Assembly: GCA_016936155.1 (NCBI GenBank)
Contig: JAFGPO010000132.1
Span: 1-44,486 of the forward strand
Source: Caldifarciminota bacterium
GTDB lineage: Bacteria > Hydrothermota > Tepidihabitantia > SM23-42
Length of the DNA stretch: 44,486 bases
Direction of reading: 5' to 3'
A program made the translations under genes and the position numbers. The notes under the pieces are model-generated. The model was not told the origin of the DNA. It saw only the letters and a program-made list of their open reading frames with translations, and did no database searches. Position 1 is the first letter of the stretch, and each line of letters opens with the position of its first letter. Shown here piece by piece: positions 25,646 through 32,453 of this stretch.

Positions 25646-26358
25646 GGATTAAACGTCACATGCATCGCATGTGACAGGCCAAGGTATTCATGCAACGTAC
25701 CGGTATATCGCATGCTGATATGACCAAGCGGAAGACAGAGCATATACTCGAGGTACAATGGATCCGTATTCGCGCCAAGCCCGATTTCCAGGTATTTGTG
25801 CATTGCCCATGATACTCCTGCATTGAAAAAAGGTAGGCGCTCATGCGTACCGCGCGCAGCGATGATGCAGGCAAGATTATCATGAAGCGCGTACCGGGCG
25901 CGGATCGCGTAGATCATGGGCACGGCGTCGGTTTCATTGAAGCGCGGTACATTCAGATTGTTTAACCACCCATTGATCTGGAGCGCACCCAGATCATAGT
26001 ATGCGCTCAGGTGCACTGCATACCCATAGCGGCTATACAAATCCTTGATCCAGTAGTTCAAGAATGAAATTGCCACTCCGGCACGCAGGTCCGGAAAGAT
26101 GTCAAATCCAAAACTACCGGTCAGCTGATTCTCCCGGTATACATCACACCCGAAACTCACGCCGGATGCCATAATGGACTTCTGGGCGACTGCGAGCATA
26201 TAGGTATGCACTCCTTGTATCCCGTAATGGGACTGCATTCCAACTGCAGCGCACCAACCTTCATGTTGATAGAACGCACAATCATGCATATGCTCGCAGA
26301 ATATGCTTTTCGGATAGTACATTGATTCAAATACCATGCAAAGGTACAATAGTATCAT
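25642..26358 (-). CDS. Hypothetical outer-membrane protein
   Basis: A 238-residue protein with a short N-terminal hydrophobic segment and many amphipathic beta strands (for example LTGSFGFDIFPDLRAGVAISF and GLGANTDPLYLEYMLCLPLG), consistent with a small outer-membrane barrel. No recognised family. It precedes and overlaps by 4 nt the HhH/barrel gene, so the two proteins are probably made together and may act together. No SD is obvious before ATG 26358; a terminator of nfeD lies just upstream. Confidence 0.7.
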   Translation of the reverse strand: MILLYLCMVFESMYYPKSIFCEHMHDCAFYQHEGWCAAVGMQSHYGIQGVHTYMLAVAQKSIMASGVSFGCDVYRENQLTGSFGFDIFPDLRAGVAISFLNYWIKDLYSRYGYAVHLSAYYDLGALQINGWLNNLNVPRFNETDAVPMIYAIRARYALHDNLACIIAARGTHERLPFFNAGVSWAMHKYLEIGLGANTDPLYLEYMLCLPLGHISMRYTGTLHEYLGLSHAMHVTFNP

Positions 26359-26374
26359 AAGTGGTTTACGTTGT

Positions 26375-26398
26375 AAAAAAGAGAGCGGACGCCGCTCT
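26375..26398 (-). terminator. Rho-independent terminator after nfeD
   Basis: Read on the minus strand: AGAGCGG (26398-26392), 3-nt loop, CCGCTCT (26388-26382), then a U-tract (26380-26375). The stem touches the nfeD stop codon. It separates nfeD from the outer-membrane protein pair downstream. Confidence 0.85.
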
Positions 26399-27648
26399 TA
26401 CGCAGATCTTACGTCTTCTATGTGAAGCACCATATTTTCAACAGCAATGACCTTTACTCTCGAGCCTTTCTTTACTACGCCCTCAGATCGAGCATTCCAG
26501 TATTCCCCGTGGATGAAGACCGTGCCGCCTGATGTATTGATCACGGTCCTGGCAACGCCGATCTCATCGATCAAACCCTCTTTACCACTTGCCTTCTTCT
26601 TGAACTGGGCACGGATCCCGAGACCGACAAGAAAAAAGAAGAAGGCGCCGATGATCACGACCACGATAGCGATCGTAGCCCACGAGATCGACAGAAAGGG
26701 AACCCGGCTCTCGAATAGAATAAGAGATCCTAAAAACAATGACACGATACCTCCTATGGTTAAAAGACCATGCGAAGTTATATAGATCTCCAGAAAAAAT
26801 AATAGCGCGGAAAGTGCGATCAGGGCAACTCCCGCGTAGTTGACCGGCAGCAAATGCAATGCATAAAATCCGAGAATGATACAGATACCTCCAATGACCC
26901 CGGGAAAGATCATCCCGGGACTGCGCAGTTCGAAGAATAATCCGTAAACACCTAAAAGAAGGAGAATGTACGCGATAGTAGGATTCGTTAACAGCAGAAG
27001 CAAACGTTCCTTGAACGTCATGGGAATCCTCTGTACGTCATCCACAGAAGCATGGATCGTGATCGTATCGCCCTGAAGCATGACACGCCTTCCATTGAGG
27101 GCGATGATGAGATCTTCTATGCTCGCGGCAATAAGATCGCAGACGTTGGTGCGCAACGCGGTTTCAGCGTCAATGGAAGCACTCTCCCGCACCGCTTGTT
27201 CTGCCCATTTTCCGTTCCGCCCGCGCTCTTTTGCGATCGCCTGAAGATACGCGACCGCATCATTGGTAACTTTGCCGATCATTACACTATCGCTCTGTTC
27301 TCCGACGCTTACCGGATGAGCCGCGCCGACATTCGTACCGGGTGCCATGGCCGCAATGTGACTGGCGTATAGAATAAAAACTCCGGCGGATGCAGCCCTC
27401 GCTCCATGCGGTGCCACATATACGATGACCGGGATATGCGCGTTGAGTATTTTCTTCGTCACGGTACGCATGGAAAGATCAAGACCACCGGGTGTATCAA
27501 GCATGATGATCACGGCGTCGACATCATTCTCTTCGCCTTGATCAATGACCCGCAGTATATACTCACTGCTCGCGGGACTGATAACACCATCAAGTTCCCC
27601 GATATAGAGTGATTGACAGAGTATAAACGCATATACGATGCTCGCCAT
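26398..27648 (-). CDS. nfeD: NfeD-family membrane-bound serine protease
   Basis: A 416-residue membrane protease of the long NfeD/ClpP-class family (stomatin-operon partner protease). Signal sequence (1-14); ClpP-like periplasmic domain (about 18-210) with LDTPGGLD and the nucleophile serine in ARAASAGVFI (Ser87); four to five transmembrane helices (about 220-350); and a C-terminal OB-fold NfeD domain (about 360-416). At the position of the catalytic lysine of the archaeal 1510-N protease the aligned residue seems to be Gln (AYLQAIA), with Lys three residues later, so the dyad needs checking. ATG 27648 follows a -10 box by 6 nt and lacks an SD, so it is predicted leaderless. No stomatin gene is adjacent. 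Confidence 0.88.
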   Translation of the reverse strand: MASIVYAFILCQSLYIGELDGVISPASSEYILRVIDQGEENDVDAVIIMLDTPGGLDLSMRTVTKKILNAHIPVIVYVAPHGARAASAGVFILYASHIAAMAPGTNVGAAHPVSVGEQSDSVMIGKVTNDAVAYLQAIAKERGRNGKWAEQAVRESASIDAETALRTNVCDLIAASIEDLIIALNGRRVMLQGDTITIHASVDDVQRIPMTFKERLLLLLTNPTIAYILLLLGVYGLFFELRSPGMIFPGVIGGICIILGFYALHLLPVNYAGVALIALSALLFFLEIYITSHGLLTIGGIVSLFLGSLILFESRVPFLSISWATIAIVVVIIGAFFFFLVGLGIRAQFKKKASGKEGLIDEIGVARTVINTSGGTVFIHGEYWNARSEGVVKKGSRVKVIAVENMVLHIEDVRSA

Positions 27649-27654
27649 CACTGT

Positions 27655-27682
27655 ATCATATCCATTTCACTGTCAAAGTCAA
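27655..27682 (-). promoter_or_regulatory. Promoter of nfeD, predicted leaderless
   Basis: On the minus strand TTGACT (27682-27677), 16-nt spacer, TATGAT (27660-27655), then 6 nt to ATG 27648. No SD. It is divergent from the promoter of the 45-residue basic protein at 27759. Confidence 0.75.
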
Positions 27683-27708
27683 CACTATTGAAAAAAGGTC
27701 ATAATGTA

Positions 27709-27740
27709 TCTCTGTAATCTTTTTGCCATCGTTGTAATCG
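27709..27740. repeat. TGTAATC repeat, copy 2
   Basis: Second copy of the repeat at 16236-16271, again with two TGTAATC words, ending 18 nt before the -35 box of the next promoter. Confidence 0.45.
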
Positions 27741-27758
27741 TTTTTTGTAAAAAATTTC

Positions 27759-27786
27759 TTGACAAAAATATATATGTGGTTATACT
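27759..27786 (+). promoter_or_regulatory. Promoter of the small basic protein
   Basis: TTGACA (27759-27764), 16-nt spacer, TATACT (27781-27786). A full SD AAGGAGG at 27797-27803 follows, so this transcript has a short leader. Confidence 0.82.
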
Positions 27787-27808
27787 ATTTTTAAACAAGG
27801 AGGTAATA

Positions 27809-27946
27809 ATGCCGAAGTGCGGTTCACGCAAAAGAAAAACAAAAGCAAAGAAAAAGACAACCAAGAAAAAGGCTCCAAAAAGAAAGAAGACAACAAAGAA
27901 GAAAGTAGTAAAGAGAAAGAAGACAAAACGCCGTAAAAAAAGATAG
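27809..27946 (+). CDS. Ultra-basic small protein, histone H1-like
   Basis: A 45-residue protein of which 22 residues are Lys and 7 are Arg, arranged in KKxxKKK-type blocks with Thr, Pro and Val between. It resembles the C-terminal tail of histone H1 or bacterial H1-like nucleoid proteins; no globular domain is present. The longer in-frame reading upstream crosses the promoter, so ATG 27809 is chosen: it has AAGGAGG 5 nt before it and a consensus promoter. Strong expression signals make it very likely real. DNA or RNA binding is inferred from charge only. Confidence 0.82.
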   Translation: MPKCGSRKRKTKAKKKTTKKKAPKRKKTTKKKVVKRKKTKRRKKR

Positions 27947-27954
27947 TTGCTGCG

Positions 27955-27982
27955 TTGACAAAAATCAAGCGCCACGTATAAT
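27955..27982 (+). promoter_or_regulatory. Promoter of HepT-like gene, predicted leaderless
   Basis: TTGACA (27955-27960), 16-nt spacer, TATAAT (27977-27982), both perfect. Only 5 nt remain before ATG 27988, with no SD. It starts 9 nt after the stop codon of the small basic gene. Confidence 0.85.
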
Positions 27983-27987
27983 ATTTC

Positions 27988-28410
27988 ATGGATCCTGCCG
28001 AATTCAAGGCGGTGAATGAACGTCTCAATAAGAACCTCGATGAGATCAAGGAATCCATCAAGACTCCGGACACGTTCAAGAAACCAGAGGCCTCCCACCT
28101 CCGGGACAAGACTAAATACCTGTTTTATAGCGTGACAAAAGCCACCGTAGATATCGGCCACAGCATCATCCTCGAGCTCGAGCTGCGCGAGCCGTTGAAC
28201 CGGGCCGATATATTCATAAGCCTTGCCGAGAGGGATATTCTTCTCCATTCAGTCGTACCCGGTGTTAAAAAAGCGGTACTTTCACTCCCCAAAATAAACA
28301 CCCTGACACCCGAAGATCTCCTCGATCTTATCAAAAAGAGCATCCCGGATATCGGCAAGTGTCTTGCTTCTTTTGAGGTGTATTTCAATTTCAAAGATAA
28401 ACCAGTATGA
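27988..28410 (+). CDS. HepT-like (DUF86) protein, active-site motif missing
   Basis: A 140-residue helical protein. The central part, VTKATVDIGHSIILELELREPLNRADIFISLAERDIL (residues about 49-85 in pieces), fits the HepT/DUF86 four-helix family, the toxin half of HEPN-MNT pairs. The RNase motif Rx4-6H expected after it is absent: the region reads VKKAVLSLPKI. No MNT nucleotidyltransferase is next to it. It is therefore either an inactive or repurposed HEPN protein. Its last 4 nt overlap pilD. Family assignment is moderate. Confidence 0.6.
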   Translation: MDPAEFKAVNERLNKNLDEIKESIKTPDTFKKPEASHLRDKTKYLFYSVTKATVDIGHSIILELELREPLNRADIFISLAERDILLHSVVPGVKKAVLSLPKINTLTPEDLLDLIKKSIPDIGKCLASFEVYFNFKDKPV

Positions 28411-29180
28411 AGATCATGTTTGCGGTTTTTACAAGCATTTTCGGATGTGTTATCGGCAGCTTCATGAATGTCCTGATCTTCCGGATCCCCAGAAAACTCT
28501 CGATCGTAAAGCCGAATTCCTTCTGCCCGAGGTGCAAAAACCCGATCCCGTGGTATGAGAACATGCCGGTCATAAGTTACATTGTCCTGGGCGGACAATG
28601 TTCGCAATGCCATACGCCGATCTCCATACAGTATCCGTTGATAGAAATAATCACCGGAGGTGTCTTTTTATATTCCTTTTTTAAATTCGGGCTTTCATTC
28701 GACTTCGTATTCCATATCCTTTTCTTCTGTTTGCTGATCGTTATATCGGGTATCGATCTCACGCACCAGCTCATACCCGATGTTTTCTCGTTCCCCGGGA
28801 TCGTACTCGGCCTCCTCTTTCACCTGATAAATGGAACGATACTCCATAGTGTAGCCGGGCTCGTATTCGGAGGCGGACTCATCCTGGTCATCCGGATCAT
28901 TGGCGGAAAGGTCTACAAAAAGGAAGTCATGGGCATGGGGGATGTTTACCTCTGTGCCATGATCGGTGCCTTTGTCGGCTTCCCGTATATCATCGCAGCA
29001 ATATTCATCGGAGCTCTCAGCGGCGCCGTGCTCGGTATCATTTATATCGTATCCACCCAACAGGGTCGCGAAAGCGCAATTCCATTCGGCCCATTTCTGA
29101 GTATCGGTGGCATTTCAGTCATTCTCTTTAAACACCTCATCATAAAGTTTTTTGCAACACTCGGTATCTACATTCAGTAG
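28407..29180 (+). CDS. pilD: Prepilin peptidase / N-methyltransferase
   Basis: A 257-residue polytopic inner-membrane aspartic protease that removes prepilin leader peptides and methylates the new N-terminus. The cytoplasmic zinc loop has two CxxC pairs (CPRC and CSQC). The catalytic aspartates are in GIDLTHQLIPD and in the GMGD motif. N-terminal GSFMNVLIFRIP is typical. Serves the pilus system of 5054-9255 though located apart from it. Overlaps the HepT-like gene (ATGA). Confidence 0.95.
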   Translation: MKIMFAVFTSIFGCVIGSFMNVLIFRIPRKLSIVKPNSFCPRCKNPIPWYENMPVISYIVLGGQCSQCHTPISIQYPLIEIITGGVFLYSFFKFGLSFDFVFHILFFCLLIVISGIDLTHQLIPDVFSFPGIVLGLLFHLINGTILHSVAGLVFGGGLILVIRIIGGKVYKKEVMGMGDVYLCAMIGAFVGFPYIIAAIFIGALSGAVLGIIYIVSTQQGRESAIPFGPFLSIGGISVILFKHLIIKFFATLGIYIQ

Positions 29181-29205
29181 GCACCCGGTCACTTCCTTCC
29201 ACCGC

Positions 29206-30123
29206 ATGAAACTACTCACGATCATCGGTCCCACGGCAAGCGGGAAAACAGCGCTTGCGATCAAAATCGCTCAGCAAATCCACGGTGAGATCATCTCCGC
29301 AGATTCAAAGCAAATCTACCGGTACATGGCGATCGGAACCGCGCAACCAACTGCCGAGCAGCGCAGGATCGTACCATTCCATCTCATTGACTTCATTGAT
29401 CCGGATGCCGACTATTCATGCGGACAGTTCGCACGCGACGCGGAAACAATTATGGGTGAAATAATATCGCGAAACCATACACCGATCGTTTGCGGCGGGA
29501 CCGGTCTTTATATAAAAGCTCTGTATGATCCACTCCACCCGCTGCCGGAATCAGACCATGCGATCAAACGGAGACTCATGCGCATGATCAACGAAGAAGG
29601 GATGGAATCTCTGCATGCACGTCTATTGCAAGTCGATCCAACCTGGGCCACGAAGGTCGGCCCGCATGACCGACAGCGTATCATGCGTGGTTTAGAGGTG
29701 TACGAGTTGACCGGTACACCGCTCAGCGTTTTGATCAGCGAACAAAAACGCCGGCCGCGCTATGATCCATTATATGTAGGACTTCATTTGCCGCGTACTG
29801 AACTGCATGAACGTATCGATAACCGTTTCGATACGATGATCGAACAGGGTTTGCTTAAAGAAGTACAGGCACTCCTCAAGAAGAATTTCGATCCGGAATG
29901 CAATGCCTTGCGTACGATCGGCTATCGCGAGATCATCGATCACCTGCGCGGTACTACACCCATTGCAAACGCGATCGCGCAGGCGAAACAACATACGCGT
30001 CAATTTGCAAAGCGCCAGCTTACCTGGTTTCGCAGGTTATCACATGTTCAGTGGTTTGATCCTCGGGATAAAGATCTGGCTGTACATATTGCCGGGCGTG
30101 CCCGAGCGGCATTCAGTGAATGA
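29206..30123 (+). CDS. miaA: tRNA dimethylallyltransferase
   Basis: A 305-residue enzyme adding a dimethylallyl group to A37 of tRNAs reading UNN codons. P-loop GPTASGKT (8-15), the DSKQIYRYMAIGTA motif, GGTGLYIKAL and the C-terminal AIAQAKQHTRQFAKRQLTWFR are all present. ATG 29206 gives the standard MiaA start; the upstream in-frame extension overlaps pilD. No SD is obvious. Convergent with cmk, whose stop is 4 nt away. Confidence 0.95.
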   Translation: MKLLTIIGPTASGKTALAIKIAQQIHGEIISADSKQIYRYMAIGTAQPTAEQRRIVPFHLIDFIDPDADYSCGQFARDAETIMGEIISRNHTPIVCGGTGLYIKALYDPLHPLPESDHAIKRRLMRMINEEGMESLHARLLQVDPTWATKVGPHDRQRIMRGLEVYELTGTPLSVLISEQKRRPRYDPLYVGLHLPRTELHERIDNRFDTMIEQGLLKEVQALLKKNFDPECNALRTIGYREIIDHLRGTTPIANAIAQAKQHTRQFAKRQLTWFRRLSHVQWFDPRDKDLAVHIAGRARAAFSE

Positions 30124-30127
30124 TCGG

Positions 30128-30817
30128 TCACTGATCGTGTGCCAAGCGGTGTTTTTCAATGACCGAAACCACCTGTTCGATCTCCTGTTCGATCGTCAGA
30201 TGGGTCGTATCGATCACGATCGCGTCCTCTGCTTGTTTGAGTGGCGAGTGATCACGGCTTGAATCGTACCGGTCCCGGAACCGCAAATTTGCCAGGACCT
30301 CATCCAATTTCACTATAATACCTTTTTCCTGCATTTCCTTCTGGCGTCGGCGCGCGCGCGCGACCAGATCCGCTTTCATGAACACTTTGATCTGGGCATC
30401 CGGAAATACAACGGTGCCGATATCCCGTCCTTCGCACACGATATTTTTTCCCTCTGCGATCTCGCGCTGCTTCTTGACCATCCACTGCCGCACTTCGGGG
30501 ATCGCGGAAACTGGTGAAACGAATCTACTGACTTCCGGAGTCCTGATCTCATTGGCTACATCCCTCCCATCAAGGAATACGGAAAGTCCCGCGTCACCAT
30601 ATATGAGCTCGACCGTAGTCGTGGCGATGATCCGCTTGATGAGGTCCTTGTCGATCGTATTGGTATCACCGCCGCTCAGAAGATACTTGAGGGTAACTGC
30701 GCGGTACATCGCGCCTGTATCCAGGTAAAAAAAGTCAACTTTTTTCGCCACCCCTTTTGCGGTCGTGCTTTTACCGGAACCGGCACCGCCATCGATCGCG
30801 ACTATGAATTTCGCCAT
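30128..30817 (-). CDS. cmk: Cytidylate kinase
   Basis: A 229-residue NMP kinase phosphorylating CMP/dCMP. P-loop GGAGSGKS (10-17), LDTGAMYRAVT, CEGRDIGTVVFPDA, and the lid with RRRQKEM and DRYDSSRDHSPL. ATG 30817 gives the family start MAKFIVAIDGG and overlaps the end of the preceding gene by 16 nt. Last gene of a three-gene minus-strand unit. Confidence 0.95.
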   Translation of the reverse strand: MAKFIVAIDGGAGSGKSTTAKGVAKKVDFFYLDTGAMYRAVTLKYLLSGGDTNTIDKDLIKRIIATTTVELIYGDAGLSVFLDGRDVANEIRTPEVSRFVSPVSAIPEVRQWMVKKQREIAEGKNIVCEGRDIGTVVFPDAQIKVFMKADLVARARRRQKEMQEKGIIVKLDEVLANLRFRDRYDSSRDHSPLKQAEDAIVIDTTHLTIEQEIEQVVSVIEKHRLAHDQ

Positions 30818-31953
30818 GAAAAATGATCCTGTATCGCCTGCTTGTATGCAGGGGTCATTGTCCGACCACGCCGCTGGAGTACGATGCGTGCGGTCTCGAG
30901 CGCTTTGTTCAGGCTGTACACTTTTTGTGTTGAACTGGTGAGCCACGTGAAATCAGGTACATAACGAGGTATCATACCCCCGCCAAAGAAATTGACGAAA
31001 CTGCCGATCACCGCACCCGTGGGGATCAAAGTCCCTATCCCGGTCTTTGTATGATCGCCAATAAAACAACCGAGTTTGGTCATCCCTGTCTCGTGTGTTG
31101 TGCGCCGGATTAAAATCCTAATGGGTCCGTAGTTGTTCTTCAAATCTGAATTCGTGGTCAGGGCACCGAGATTAACCCACTCACCGATAAAGGAGTGCCC
31201 GATAAATCCTTCATGGTACTTATTGGCATATCCCTGAAAAATGCAGGCTTCAATTTCGCCTCCGATCCGGCACATCGGACCGATGCTCGAGGCCGTGATC
31301 TTTGCGCGGTCAACGATTGTTCCCGGACCGATGTACGTGGGACCTGCGATCGTTGTAAAAGGACGCACGCACGCATGCTCATCTATGATCACTGGACCGG
31401 TCGATGTATCCAGCACTACCCCTGGATGAACCACAGCGTTCGAGTGCAGGTACACATGCTTTTTTGTCCCGATGATGATGATACCTTTTGGCAGTATCCT
31501 GCGATGCCGGATTCTGTTCGCCCGGAGTTCTGTAACCGCTGCATTATAACGGACACAATCCCATATCGCATTGAGGATATAACCCTTAATATTCTGCTGA
31601 CGTTTCATGCGCATACTGCTTCGCTTGATCTCCTTGGCGGTTAGTGGATACGGGGATCCGTGTTTCACCATTCCCACGACCATGCCATTGCAAATGAGTG
31701 CGCAGTCAGCGCGTGGGATAACGGGTCTTGCGGTCATAATATACCGTGCGGATAAGTACACGGCAGTTTCCTTGAATTTTGTTTGCCTGTGATCGGCGCT
31801 CCGCTCGTTTACCAGCGTGACCTCTACCCTGGAGAACCAGGATCGTGCGTGCTCCAAGATCGATCCGCTCCCGATCCGGAGATCATATTGAGGATACAGA
31901 TTTATGAGCGGATAGAAATCTGCGATCCGGTCTTCATATACGATCAGCTTCAT
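30802..31953 (-). CDS. Alternative GlmU-type sugar nucleotidyltransferase/acetyltransferase
   Basis: A 383-residue protein resembling the alternative bacterial GlmU (GLMUC group) used in Bacteroidetes for UDP-N-acetylglucosamine. The N-terminal part (MKLIVYEDRIADFYPL, then DLRIGSGSI) corresponds to the nucleotidyltransferase-like half but lacks the usual GxGTRM loop of classic GlmU. From about residue 170 it is a left-handed beta helix of hexapeptide repeats (for example HPGVVLDTSTGPVIID, GHSFIGEWVNLGALTTNSDL). Probably supplies UDP-GlcNAc for peptidoglycan and LPS. Start ATG 31953 overlaps the eamA stop. Confidence 0.85.
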   Translation of the reverse strand: MKLIVYEDRIADFYPLINLYPQYDLRIGSGSILEHARSWFSRVEVTLVNERSADHRQTKFKETAVYLSARYIMTARPVIPRADCALICNGMVVGMVKHGSPYPLTAKEIKRSSMRMKRQQNIKGYILNAIWDCVRYNAAVTELRANRIRHRRILPKGIIIIGTKKHVYLHSNAVVHPGVVLDTSTGPVIIDEHACVRPFTTIAGPTYIGPGTIVDRAKITASSIGPMCRIGGEIEACIFQGYANKYHEGFIGHSFIGEWVNLGALTTNSDLKNNYGPIRILIRRTTHETGMTKLGCFIGDHTKTGIGTLIPTGAVIGSFVNFFGGGMIPRYVPDFTWLTSSTQKVYSLNKALETARIVLQRRGRTMTPAYKQAIQDHFSWRNS

Positions 31954-32351
31954 AGAGCAAGAAGGATTGTCGCCAGAAGTGCACATAAAATACCAAGAAC
32001 GCGCGTCAGGGTGATCGCTTCTTTGAGAACAATAAAACCAAAAAGAACTGGAAAAATAACGTACATATTGGTGAATGGCACGACCACGGATGAAGGGCCT
32101 AGTTGCAGAGCTTTGTAAAACGCCAGGATCGCAATGAACGACACGATACCAACCGGAATAGCATAAAACGCATAGCGGGAAAAGGTCAATGTCCTGGTCA
32201 CGGCAATGTATATAATAATGAAGAACATTGACCAGAATGTTACCCAGAACGTCGTGCTTGTCGCGCTAAAGTAACGGGTCAACATTTTGCCGCCAATCGC
32301 CCAAAAACCCCATCCAACAAGAGCGATCACTGCATACTTGACATAGGTCAT
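31950..32351 (-). CDS. EamA-like small membrane transporter
   Basis: A 133-residue protein with four predicted transmembrane helices: a single EamA/DMT half-unit (typical transporters have two). The end of the conserved repeat, ALQLGPSSVVVPFTNMYVIFPVLFGFIVLKEAI, is clear. It would act as a homodimer, like small multidrug-resistance-type proteins. First gene of the eamA-glmU-like-cmk unit. ATG 32351 follows a TATAAT by 5 nt and has no SD, so it is predicted leaderless. Confidence 0.87.
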   Translation of the reverse strand: MTYVKYAVIALVGWGFWAIGGKMLTRYFSATSTTFWVTFWSMFFIIIYIAVTRTLTFSRYAFYAIPVGIVSFIAILAFYKALQLGPSSVVVPFTNMYVIFPVLFGFIVLKEAITLTRVLGILCALLATILLAL

Positions 32352-32356
32352 GTGGA

Positions 32357-32384
32357 ATTATAGTTACCACCAGGTTTATGTCAA
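32357..32384 (-). promoter_or_regulatory. Promoter of eamA unit, predicted leaderless
   Basis: On the minus strand TTGACA (32384-32379), 16-nt spacer, TATAAT (32362-32357), 5 nt to ATG 32351. Perfect consensus and no SD. It forms a divergent pair with the thrS promoter. Confidence 0.87.
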
Positions 32385-32419
32385 GGTAATAGAAAATACG
32401 CCATCCCAGGCTCAATCTC

Positions 32420-32447
32420 TTGACAACTAAATAAATTGGTTTATAAT
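32420..32447 (+). promoter_or_regulatory. Promoter of thrS operon, predicted leaderless
   Basis: TTGACA (32420-32425), 16-nt spacer, TATAAT (32442-32447), 6 nt to ATG 32454. There is no room for a T-box or an operator hairpin leader such as those controlling thrS in Bacillus or E. coli. Confidence 0.87.
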
Positions 32448-32453
32448 TGTGCC

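Noticed and set aside
32385-32453. T-box or other thrS leader regulation
   Set aside because: The promoter leaves no transcribed leader before the ATG.
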